This document shows, in pieces, positions 42,201 to 53,318 of a stretch of DNA of 64,000 nt. Positions within the stretch are counted from its first letter, which is position 1. Each line of letters opens with the position of its first letter. The notes under the pieces are model-generated. The model made no database searches. It saw only the letters and a list, made by a program, of their open reading frames with translations, and was not told the DNA's origin. The position numbers were made by a program, and so were the translations under genes. Location: positions 5,863,501-5,927,500 of the forward strand of contig NC_063278.1 in assembly GCF_910591885.1 (NCBI RefSeq), written 5' to 3'. The DNA comes from Bombus terrestris (Eukaryota; Arthropoda; Insecta; Hymenoptera; Apidae).

Positions 42201-44434
42201 GTGACATTTTGAGTGAGCAGAAAAATTTCCCGAGGAAATTCACGATAAATTGTCAATGAAGAATATAATTACTATTTTTAAAAACTAAATTTGTTTCAAA
42301 ATTATTTTAGATTGAAAGAAATCGAATTATGTTAAATATATTTTGAGGAAAATTTGTGTATTATAAAGATATCAAATAATGATTATAGAGTCGCATAATA
42401 AGTATATAATAGCCGGGATGTTTACAGCCATTACATATCAATAGCTAAGAATAAACGTTTAAATTGGGAACCGTTAGTTTCCCGAGTAAAATATTTATTA
42501 GTCACTCGATAAGGGTTGAAACGTGTGTCTATCTTGATCTTCAACATCCACGTTGAACCTTCGAAATATATTGATATCCTAGAGTAATGTAGTCTCCCCG
42601 AAATAGGAAAGCTTATTACTTCGACAAGCCTATTTATAACAATAGATTTATTTTGGAAACAAAGCATTAATAGATTTATTTTCAATCCACTTGAAATAAC
42701 TGCCCTACGCCGCGGAGATATTCGCACTCTCATAAGCGTTTCGGCAAATGTTTCTATACGTAAAGTATATTTAGAATATAAAATAGAATCAAATATTCGA
42801 ACATTAAATATCCTAGCTCGAACTGTTCCACTCACTAACAAAACATTAATTCACAAATGAGCTTTATCTTATGCTTTATGAAGACTATTAATTATTTCTA
42901 TCAGTAATATATAGAATTTAAAAATAATATCAATAATTGATTAAAACTTTTAAAAAAGAACTCATTTTATCGTCTACCTGTTTAATCAAAATATGCATTG
43001 CACTGTATATACATCGTAACGATTTCATGTATACCCAGTAAATGATACTGTATGATTCAATGACTTTATATCTCTAATGACGCAATGCATCTGATCGTAC
43101 GATCCATCTGTTAGAAATATTACATAAACCTACTTTGTAAATTGTCACGTGAGATCGATCCCTCATCTGCACCAGGCCTAACACAGCTCTCATTGTTGTC
43201 TATTTAATCACACGCTGTCAGGCTTTCAGTAAAGCGGCAGTCAAGTTATGTCCAAGTCTCGAAACGAGTAACTGACTCGCGACGTTCCAACCTTCTGACG
43301 ATTCGAGTCATAACCGGCGGAAAATCTAAAAACGAGACTCCACTCTGTTCCCCTGAACTTGGCGTGTTCCTATTTATAGAAAGGCCCAGTCAGCGTGTGT
43401 ACGCGCCACGTGGTTTACATACGCGTGCGTTCTTCTGGGATATTGGACTATAACGGGTGACCGACACTGGGGAAAACAGAAAATCGCCGCGGAAATGACT
43501 GGACTTTAATGCCGCCTGATTAGGTGATCCAAATCCTAATTAAAAACTTGGCTCTTTATTTCTCTCACTTTAAAGCATTCGATTCGTATAATAGATGGAC
43601 ATCATCGTGATTGTCGGTTACAAGCTGATGGATAGTTGATTTACTGACGAGAAAATTCCTGGAGGAAAGCTGATCCCGAGAAACACTTTCTAAACATGAA
43701 AGTAATTATCTCGAGGACACGCGTGATTAGTCAATCAAGCCCATCACCGCTTAATCTTCTCTTCCACAAGGTCAAGTATAGGAAAAAACAGAACTGCTTG
43801 ATCTTTAATATCTGTCGACGTTGTACCTATGAATTGGAAGGTTGCGTTTTGATCGTAAGAAGACAGATTGACCTTCGTTGCTCCCTGACAATTAAGTTGA
43901 CACGGTCCAGGATGGTCCACGAGGGGTGAAACGCACCTTACTAGGTAAGGCGCTTCGAAGTGACCCTTGGTCAGGTAGGCGATCTTTCCCCCTTTTGGAC
44001 AAGTGAACTAGCCGACAAAGCATGTAATAATACGAGTGGATTATCGCCCTGAAGGGTGTTCGCACCTTGGAAGGAGGGACTCGGACAATGCCGGACAATG
44101 GAGCAGGAAACCGACACCGCAAACAACATAAATTTTCTTTGGGCACCTCGCCATTATGCTCCACTCGGACATCTCCGTGTTCCATGGGTCAGACTGTCTT
44201 ATTCTTTCCTGGATTCTCCCTTCTCTTTTTTACTGATGTGTACCGAAGGGACAAATAACAGGGTGATTTCTTCGAGAAGTAAGCAGGTTTTGAAAAAGCC
44301 TATTTCCAAGTGCTTGTAAGTCCATTATTGGTTGAAAGTCGAGCTGGATACCTCGGTATCCGTTACTCCGGTGTATAGGATGTTTAGGTACAGTGTAATG
44401 TATTGTGATTTGTTGTTGTGAGATGTACGTTTTT

Positions 44435-44645
44435 TTTGGAAGGTAAATGAGATTGATTTAGGAAATTACTTGTACAAATAAATACACTTGTAAAATTTGA
44501 CATTTCTTTATTAGGGAATTTCTCATTATTCAAGTGTATTTATTTGTACAAGTAATTTCCTAAATCAATCTCATTTACCTTCCAAACTGACTTGTAAAAT
44601 TTGACATTTCTTTATTAGGGAATTTCTCATTATTCAAGTCAGTTT
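44435..44645. repeat. Double palindrome: perfect 56-bp hairpin plus a second loop copy
   Basis: The left arm 44435-44490 and right arm 44531-44586 are exact reverse complements over 56 bp. They enclose a 40-nt loop (44491-44530). The same 40 nt recurs without change at 44595-44634, in the same orientation. There it is flanked by AAACTGACTTG (44584-44594) and its exact reverse complement (44635-44645). The two structures share the bases AAA at 44584-44586. Counting the common ACTTG/CAAGT ends, the direct repeat is 50 bp (44486-44535 and 44590-44639). No open frame, A-tail or target duplication marks a transposon. It lies in intron 1, so BCL11 pre-mRNA would contain the hairpin. Confidence 0.95.
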
Positions 44646-47600
44646 CACAAGCAAAGTGTTTCATTATCCTACTTGACAAAAATTTATGATATTACAAAAG
44701 GATAACTTATATAATATATAAATTATGAAATTTGTAAATTAATAAGTTGTTAGTTATATCATCAGCTAGTAAATTATCGTGCAAGGGAACCCTGGCTATT
44801 TAACTTTACTTTTGTTACTACTAACTCTATAACCGTACTTTACTACTTACTAATTGTACTTTTCACCTCTTTTAAACAGCATCTGTATTCTTCATTATTG
44901 CACGAAAACTATTTGACAACACATCAAATATCCATGTATATACAACGCCACCGACTCTCCAAATTGCCATTCTACTTCGTGTCAAAAGAAGACGAAGACA
45001 CACATTGCTCGAAACTCATCAAATAAAAATCATACATCCAATAAACTTTCCAATCTACACGACCGACCCAGTCATCTATCAATATTGCCCCAAACACTTC
45101 TTTCTTGAAACTTCACTCTGAAAAATCGATCGATAATTCAGACTCGATCAGAGCGACGAGGACGCGAAGCGATCTGTACACGGCTTCGCGGTCTTAACCC
45201 CGTTTTGAGGGATCCAGAGGCGGGGAGGCCAATAACCCAGGTCGTCGAGCTTCGCGAACGAACCCGACGACATCGTATTTCAGCCGAAATTGCCGAACGG
45301 CAGATTGGACGGACGATATACAGCCACGTTTCGGGAAAGATAGCGAGAAGTGGTATCGGCGTCGTTCTGTCCTGCTCCAGGAGGACAAGGATTTAAGGAA
45401 AGGATGGTTAATTAATTTCTTACTTCTTTTACTGGCCATTTCTTTCTCGTAGTCGATCTGATTAAAAATTACGGGAGAAAAACATAGTAAGTGACATTCT
45501 TCATGTTTAATGGAGAGACAATTTCTTCATCGATATGTTATCGATACAATTTTGTACTATCATTTCTGCTGTCTTTGTTCGATTTTACAATTAAATATAT
45601 GTACGTACATCTGTTTTCCATTTTCTTGAATATGCTGAAAAATATTAAAAGTAATATAACATTGTGCTATTGGTTTATTACGTTAGTGGATTTATCAGAT
45701 ATTTCTAAAAGGCTTGTATTTTGGGATTTAACAAGTCTTCCTACCAACTATGCAAGTGCATTAAAATACTTCGTTTTAGCCATTAAGCTGGCCATCAAAA
45801 TATGAAAATCAACATGGATAGACTTGTCACGTGTTTTCGTTGCGTTCGTCTCTTCAATTACATACATACTCTTCGAAGTAGTTTCACAGGATTGTCTTCA
45901 GGATGTACAAAAACCGTGAGCAGTGGTTAAACAATCGTGCGATCTGCAGTCGCTGTTAAGTGTATTTAGAAGTAAGAGTAACCGCGGGACGTTAATGTTC
46001 TGAGCTGTTATCTTATCAGTTGAACGTTTTCAGAAGACATCAGATACCTACTGGAAGCTTTTGATCGCTTAAGTGACTGTGATGTTATTTGTCCCATTCT
46101 TTCGCGTTTCTTTCTGTTAAATTATGTGAAATAATTTGATTGTGACAGACTTGTACAACAGAGTTTTCCCTTGACGAACTTTAAATATACCTCGAACAAA
46201 TTGTTATAGATAAAATTTTGGAAGAATGTTGTTGAAGTATTTCTGCAGTCTTCGTGTCTAAAGGGTAAAGAATCCGGTATTCGCAAGACATAAAGGGTTA
46301 ATAATTCAGAGATAACAAAGCATAGTTGCACCTTGTCCAATAAAGATACGTAACCATCCCATTCACGTCCTCGATTCCAATTCGAAGATCTTTCCTCGAG
46401 GAACCAAGTTAACAGTTAACCAGACCATAGTCCCTCTCGACTATTACCCTAGGATTAAAACTTTCCGTGTAACGACGAGAACTCATTGACAACGAGAACC
46501 TTTGCTATCTAGTAGCGGACGTCAATGCGACATCGGACAGCGTCAGGTGGCGCCATCTATTCCACCCGCGTCTCTGATCGATTCCTCCATAAATATTCCA
46601 CGAATTAAAACATATGAAAAAATCCCTCCACAATTAGCAAAAAGCTACTATACTACATTTATCCATAGAAGCATCTAAAAACCTTGATTTACTGTCAACC
46701 GCCGTTATTTGTTATTCGCATTTGTTATGGCATTTATACACTAATTAATTAAGTTCAAATATATTAAGTTTCATATCGTTTGTCGGTTACTTTCGTACGA
46801 AGAGAAAAATTTGACACTATGGAAACGGAACGTGGAAGCTAAAAGAAGAACTCTTCATTGGAAAAAAGATTATGCGCAAATACTTCTCGTAGCTGGTGTA
46901 TAGTAAAAATTGAAAATTCTTGTGACAAGTTAACTTATCCTCTCCACTTAACAGATTTAAAATTCTCGTCTGAAACTTGCACGAGAAACGAACTCTTCTC
47001 TCGCAGCTGGAGCGGGATAGCGCGCGACAACTTTTCCTCACGGTCCATAAAAGATATCGCCATTAGCGAGACTCGTGTTACGGAGACTTTTTGCGTAGCT
47101 CGCGTGCTTCTGGGATCAAAAGTCGGGTTCCGCGTGGTCCCTGGCTGCACGACCGCGCGAGAGACTTCTTACCTGGCCACGTGCTGGGGCTCGGTGAGTA
47201 GATAGCGGTTCGTAGAACGACAAAGAGGGAACGTGAAGAAGAGAAACGGTAGGAGAGTCTCGACGAGGGAAAGGGTTCGCCACGCGCCCAAAGCACGAAA
47301 GGTTAATCTGAGAAATCAAATCAAAGTAGTTTTTTGTCGAGGCTCGAGGCGGTTGTTAGAAGAAGAAAGAAGGAGAAAGCGGCAGATTAGATTGGTTGAT
47401 TTCTCGTGTTGAAGAAGGATAGGTGAAAGAAGCGATGTTGAAGGAAGAAGATCGAAGAAAGGGAAGGAGAAGGGCTTCCGACGGGCTGCATCAAAGACAA
47501 TATTTAACGCGCTCGGCATAGAAAACGCCGCATATGCCGTGCACGTGCCGACAGGGGCGCGTAAAACTCACTTTGTTTGCTAAATAACATCCTCGAGAGT

Positions 47601-49474
47601 GCTTCGGACCCGATATCAAACTGAAACGACGCCCCAGCTTCGCAGGACGCCGCGCACCGAAGAGGTGTCCTGCTATGCGGGCGTAATTGCGTCAATTAGC
47701 GAGTCACGCTTTCCAACTACTGATAAAATTGCTTTCGCCGAGCGAGACGTCATTTCCTACCTGCGTCGTGATCAGTTTCTGCTCGCCGCGCCGAGTGAAT
47801 TACTTTCGTATACTCAAGACGATAAGATATGAATGTATTTTATGGGCACATACGTGTGTGCCAATGGTCAGAAATTTAATATCATTTTTGTATCTAACTA
47901 ATTAGTACTGTACTTTCATATTCTTAATAATGTTAAGAACATAGCGATAAAAAGTCATTGAACATAAAAATCTGAAAACTAAAAGTGCAAAATGGCGACA
48001 AGAAAGTAAGCAAATTGTAAAAGTGACCACGTCCATCATCTTAGTTTCAATGCTGATACAGCCTTCGAATTATTTACAATCTTGTTGCGCCTGCCATTCG
48101 TTAAAACGTTAAATTTCTCAACTTTGAGAAAAATACGGGAAGACTATCACATACTTCTTGCTCCTTTTAATTTCATACGAGAAATATTAATTTTCCTCGT
48201 AGTCAGGTTCTTTCCTAAACTTTAATGTGAATGGACTTAATAGGATTGATGAATTAACGATCGAATACGAGATTGAATTAAAAGAGTTTCGAAAATTGTT
48301 GCAAGGTTAAATCGTAAATTTGTTTATTAGTTGACTATTCTATTAACTTCTTCTTTTATTTGCAACTTCATTGTGCGGTTTCTGGAGAAAATATAATATT
48401 CGTATAATATAACACTAATATCACAGGTTTTAAGATGAGCAAACTAGAGAGGCATTTAATGTTGCCATCTAAGAACGCTAGATTCATTAAGCGTTATGTG
48501 TTAGAGCGTAGCTCGTTACTGTTTGTGCAGGTTTGTTAACAAGCAAGTTGCGTTGTAAGTACATACGGGATTATTGAATATATTTGTTGAGATCATAACT
48601 TAGAGATGATTAGAAGATTAGTTGGAACAATCTCAACTTCTACTCGTTTAGCTTCTACGTAGGAAACTTTATCCAAAAATTTAACTTGTGAATATAATTA
48701 TTTATTTGATCTGTACCAAAAAATCAAATCCAAGCAAAATAGAACCGAAAATTTTCCTACTCAATTGTGGTATTAATTTTCCTATTAAATGCATTGACCC
48801 TACGAAATCTACTTCCAATTCTACGTGTAAAGTTATATTGTCAAAAATGAATTCCTCTTAACATCTCTGCTCTCGCATCGATTATTTTTAAACTTCTGCT
48901 TAATATATTTCTTATCAAAGAAACCATTTACCCCGCCATGTACAAACTAAGAAGCTACGTTATCAGAAAATAATAAAACGAATATCTAAAACATTGACAA
49001 CCTTTTCCTTTCTTTTTTTTATCGACTACCTGCACACGTAAGGCGATACAGTCCACAGGGAAGTGATAATTTACTGGCAATGCTGGCGATTCGTTCGTTA
49101 CACGATTTTCCCCTGACTGTCGCCGATATTTCGCTCGATTCGACGTTGTTTTGTATTCAAACAACAGCTGCCTGTGCTCCTGTTCTTCGAACAGAAGCGT
49201 CACGGTCCCGTACAACGCCCGATATACGATTCCTATCTTAATTGGGAATTTGCTTATTCCGATAACGGGTCGCGCCATCGCGTTCACTTTAATCGTTGAT
49301 CGCCGACCTGTGAAGAAATTTGTTCGAGGAAAGAAGAAAGAGAGAAAACGACCAGCGATTTCGAAAAACGATTTCCGTTCCCGAGATCGCAGCTGACAAT
49401 TCCGCACGGTCGCTCCTGTTCGAAAATTTCCACTCGTCGCGTCGGGTACCGATAGTTGCGCAATTATTCATTTC

Positions 49475-49512
49475 AAGCATAAATCATACTGCATAAGCAT
49501 AAATCATATTGA
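49475..49512. repeat. 20-bp imperfect tandem duplication
   Basis: AAGCATAAATCATACTGCAT is followed directly by a near copy beginning AAGCATAAATCATATTG. A local duplication in intron 1. Confidence 0.8.
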
Positions 49513-51214
49513 CGCTTGAGAAAGAAACTTTTTAAGGAATCATAGTTTTAATTGACTGTGACTATAGTTGGGCAGCAAATAAGTAACTGTGAAGGTTCTT
49601 TTATTTAAAAAAAAGGAAAGAGAAAAAAGATCAGTCCGAATTTGAAGTTAAAATGTATTTTCGTAATGTTAACAAGTATCTGAAGATTTAGCAAAGCATA
49701 AAAGAATTGTCAGTCGATGAGAGATTACTTCTTTCTTGTTAAAATATTAAGAGGCTTCTTACTTATCGAAATAAAAATAGAACCGAGGCATAAAATTGGA
49801 AGAATTACAGCGGAGTTAAGACAGAAAATTCTCAACATTTTTCTCTTCTTCGCATCAAGAAAAATACGCGTACTTTAATCTCGCTACGTTCTTCCTTAAT
49901 AATATTTTCCTACTAATAAATTTCCTTCAAGGAAAATATGACAGAATCGTTCTTCGGACGTGTGATTTCTTGTTTCAATCCCTATGCTTTAATGCTTTCT
50001 TAAAACAAGAAAACATTCATGAAAACCTGTAGCAGAGTAAAAATAATCGAAAATTTATTTGTCAAGATTCGTAAAATACAAAATTATCGAAGCCGCTGTG
50101 GTAAATTGCAAAATAATTGTACAAGACGTTTACCGATCGAGGGCTGGGCGATCGCGTGATCTATTTACTTGATTACTCGTATGTAGGACAAGTTGGAAGG
50201 CGGATAATCGCGATGTAAACAGGAGTCGTAGATTCAAGCGCCGACAGGATAATCCGCATTTGCAAACAGAAATTTAAAGGTTGACCTCGCGATCGTCAAA
50301 TCGAGCCCTCTCGAATCATCAGTCTCTAAGCTCTAAGACCGTTCGATCCTAAATTTCAATAACGCGAATTCACATAATCAAGGTAGAAATTAAAAGAAAC
50401 GTCGAGTGACGCGCGTTGAGACGAAATAGAACGGAAATTATCGCAATGGAAAGCGATCAGAGAAATTTTGACATTTCGACCAAGCAAACTGTCACGAAAG
50501 AAAATTATTTCGAGGTCTAATCGATCGGACTCACCTCTTGAAACGCACGCGATGCCGAAATCGTGTCGACCAATTCGCGAATTTCCTCGGAATCGGCATC
50601 ACGCGACGCGTGCGTGTCCACGATCGACCACACACGTTATCGTCACCTTCGACAAACTCGTATCTCGCATAAAAGATATAGCAGATTCATTTCTCGAATA
50701 AAAACATGGTCGAGAACTGATCGAAAGCTTGTCATCCTCGTACAGCTATTTCACAATTCCGATTCCATACATTCCAGACATGCGTACGTAGTTGACTTGC
50801 GAGCCATCCTCGCTCCACCTCTCACGCGCATATGTATACGTAGCGACCACTTTTCGACACTGACAGAAGCCCAGGTCACCGATGAAGGCACCAATCACGC
50901 TGACATTCTTCCTCCCCTCGAGAACTTAACATCTTCAACAGTATCAAACAACAAAACCACGATTCTACCTATAATACAAATGAATAAAACACACGGCGGC
51001 AGGTGTCCATGTCCAGCCATCCGTCGTCTATCGTGACGATCCTGACTGACCGATCGAATTAGATACTCGATCGATCGATACTTTATAAGGTGGAACGAAC
51101 GATTTCATAAGATGGAGCCGCGGGGTTAATCAGTGGAGAAATATTCCGGTATCTTTTCGCGGCGGCGTCATCGCGCGAACTAAAGAATATCGCAGTTGTA
51201 ATTAAGAAAACGGA

Positions 51215-51250
51215 GCCGCCGCCGCCGCCACCGCCGCCGCTGCTGCTGCT
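51215..51250. repeat. GCC/GCT trinucleotide repeat
   Basis: Near-pure GCC units with one CCA, passing into GCT units. They would encode an alanine run in one minus-strand frame, but no splice signals tie that frame to the gene. It may lie in a 5' UTR or be plain low complexity in a GC-rich island. Confidence 0.9.
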
Positions 51251-51662
51251 CTCTCCGTGGGGGCGAGGGGGTGCAGAGAGCCGGTTCGAGGCGACGCGGG
51301 GTAGGGTGCGTTACCAACGGGGGTGCCGGCAGTGACGGGGGTGGAAAAGTCTGTGAAAAACGCGCGCATGACAATGCCGCCCCTCCTTATCCATCCCACC
51401 CCCTCGACTTGTTCTTTCTCCACCTCCGCCTTGGCCGACTCCTTCTTCTCCTCTCTTTCTCTGCAGCTCTTCTTTTTCCACCCTTGAAACTTACGAAGGT
51501 GGGGGTGTCGGGGACTAATTAAAAATTCAACCGGCGACGAGTTCTCCGAAGACGTTGGCCTGCTACCCCGCTTTTCCCGCCACCACCCCCGCCCGGTCTT
51601 CTCTCCATTCATTCATTCCTTCCCTTCCCTTTCTCCTTCTTTCGTCACGTTTCTTCGTAACG

Positions 51663-51682
51663 TCTCTCTCTCTCTCTCTCTC
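51663..51682. repeat. (TC)n microsatellite
   Basis: Ten TC units on the plus strand, which is GAGAGA on the minus strand. GAGA tracts are common in insect developmental promoters, so this may be regulatory. Confidence 0.9.
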
Positions 51683-53281
51683 GCGTCTTTCTAGACGTCC
51701 ACGCCGCGCGTCTTTTATTTTTCTTAACCGTGGCCACGCGACCGCCACCGATTCTTCTTCCTTTTTCATCCCCCGTTGCTTCTTTTTTCTCTCCTCTTCT
51801 CGCAGCTGCTTTTAGTTTGCCCTTGCTACGAGAGGCGACAGGTTGCCCTTCCACCAGAGAGAGACGAGGAAGCAAATTGCACGAGATTCGAATAATTTCA
51901 TGACTTTGAGTTTAGGAAATGTTTATAAAGATCGCGTCCCTAGCAGAAAGATGAAATCGGAATTATTTGGTGAATTCGAGATTGGAGAAGTGTGGATCGA
52001 TTCAAGTGTTTGGGTTAAGGTTATCGTTAAGAATTAGGACAGCGGATTCGAGTTACACGATCGAGAACGATTTATGACCTCTCGGTCGGCAGGATTTCGA
52101 ACACGTTTGGTTACATTGAGTCCTACAAACCGAGGATTTGTCGGCAAGAGGTTGTGACGGTGACAAGATCGCTTTTAAATTTCTTTTTCAATTTACTGGA
52201 AGGTGGAATGAACAGCCGAGCGATCTTTCAGTAATTCTATGAATCAGTTCAGAAATTGTTCGACTGTTTCGTCAATATTATCATTTAAAATTGATAATAG
52301 GAACCTTAAAATAGATTTCATAATACGTAGCTTTCAATGTAATTCTATAATAAGAGAAAAAACAGAATGTAAAAGCAAACTTAATCGCTACGGTTTATTC
52401 TAAATTACTTTAGGTTTAAAGATTTGCGAAATTGTATAAGACCGAATAGTGTTAGAGAACATAAACTTTTATACACTGTATTACCCTTTTCTACTTGCCA
52501 AATATAAAACACAAAGAATAAAGTAAAATATGTCAAATACAAAATAACTAAAGTTTCGATTTACTTTTACCGAACAGATACATTTTGCATATTTCGGTGC
52601 ATGTTTCCGTCAAATTAAAGAAACGTCAATTTCTTGTAATTCACAAAGACAAGTTATATTCGCAAATTTTCCAGTAGCGAGCCAGCTATACACGTATCGA
52701 ACACTAAACAGATGACAAATAGAGCATCTTCGATTTATAAGATTACGAGATCGACACCAAAAATCGCCAGAAAATTCAAACATTCTGCAATTAGAAATTA
52801 GAACGAATCTCACAAATGAAACTATTTAAAACTTTTAATTAGAGGAATCATGAATCATTGGAAAACCAATTATTCTTCTATTATTACAAATTAAAGGAAA
52901 TTTCACATACGCGACACGGACAAATCGCAAATTATCGGAAACCCCAAATATTCTCCTGCGATCAAAGATTAAAACGAATCTCGCGAATCAAACCATATTG
53001 AATTCTCCGTTGACAAAACTACAAATCTTTTTTAAACGAAACTTCCAAATAAAGCTGGAAACGAAGCATGAAGGAGCGAAGAAGGTTCGTGGCAACGAGG
53101 AAAACTTCACTCCAGGCTTTCAAGTTCAGGCGCGCGTCTTCGTCGCGCCGCGCAAAATCCAAAAATAATAACACGTTCGAAACGGAAACAATTACGGTTT
53201 CTGATCAAGCGACGGACGCTGACGAGTCTCGGCTTTCTAAATACAAATTGAATTTTGTTATTTTATTTCAAATCTACTCAC

Positions 53282-53318
53282 CTTGCGCGATCCTGACCGC
53301 GGGCATTTTGATCCTCAT
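53282..53318 (-). CDS. BCL11: Candidate first coding exon of the BCL11 orthologue
   Basis: On the minus strand an ATG in good context (GTCACCATGA) starts a 37-nt open segment encoding MRIKMPAVRIAQ plus one base. It ends at a near-perfect donor, CAAG|GTGAGTAG. The leftover G joins the CG of the next exon to give Ala, so phase 1 is kept, the phase I recall for the intron after the vertebrate first coding exon. The segment sits in the GC/CpG-rich block expected for a developmental promoter. The encoded start does not resemble the vertebrate MSRRKQ start, and there is no sequence-similarity proof, only signal strength, phase and location. A second ATG four codons in could also serve. An alternative short exon at 47572-47590 (MLFSKQ, also phase 1) is weaker. 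A first exon beyond the window remains possible. Confidence 0.55.

Larger units (their letters stand above)
27754..53281 (-). other. Intron 1 of the BCL11 orthologue (25.5 kb, if the first exon is right)
   Basis: The acceptor AATTTTCCAG at 27754 is certain; the donor at 53281 depends on the candidate first exon. The region is mostly AT-rich with GC-rich islands at about 28830-29200, 30330-30830, 34180-34850, 35560-36200, 36720-37450, 39300-39880, 40500-40930, 45130-45400, 46940-47780 and 50450-51860. These are plausible enhancers or alternative 5' exons, but none can be proved from sequence alone. It contains the 44435-44645 double palindrome. A minus-strand open frame at 29035-29583 is discussed in the findings. 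Confidence 0.6.

Noticed and set aside
45491..45805. 104-codon plus-strand frame with hydrophobic, membrane-like composition
   Set aside because: T-rich DNA gives Phe/Leu/Ile/Tyr-rich frames by default. I could not match it to a receptor family, and one frame of this length is expected by chance.
47572..47590. Minus-strand ATG encoding MLFSKQ ending at CAAA|GTGAGT, phase 1, as BCL11 first exon
   Set aside because: It is in phase, but the exon-side donor context is weaker than at 53282 (CAAA rather than CAAG), and it is only six codons. Kept as an alternative, not called.
51202..51612. 136-codon minus-strand frame ending in an alanine run
   Set aside because: The Ala run is the GCC/GCT microsatellite. 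There is no splice signal linking it to the BCL11 exons and no recognisable domain.
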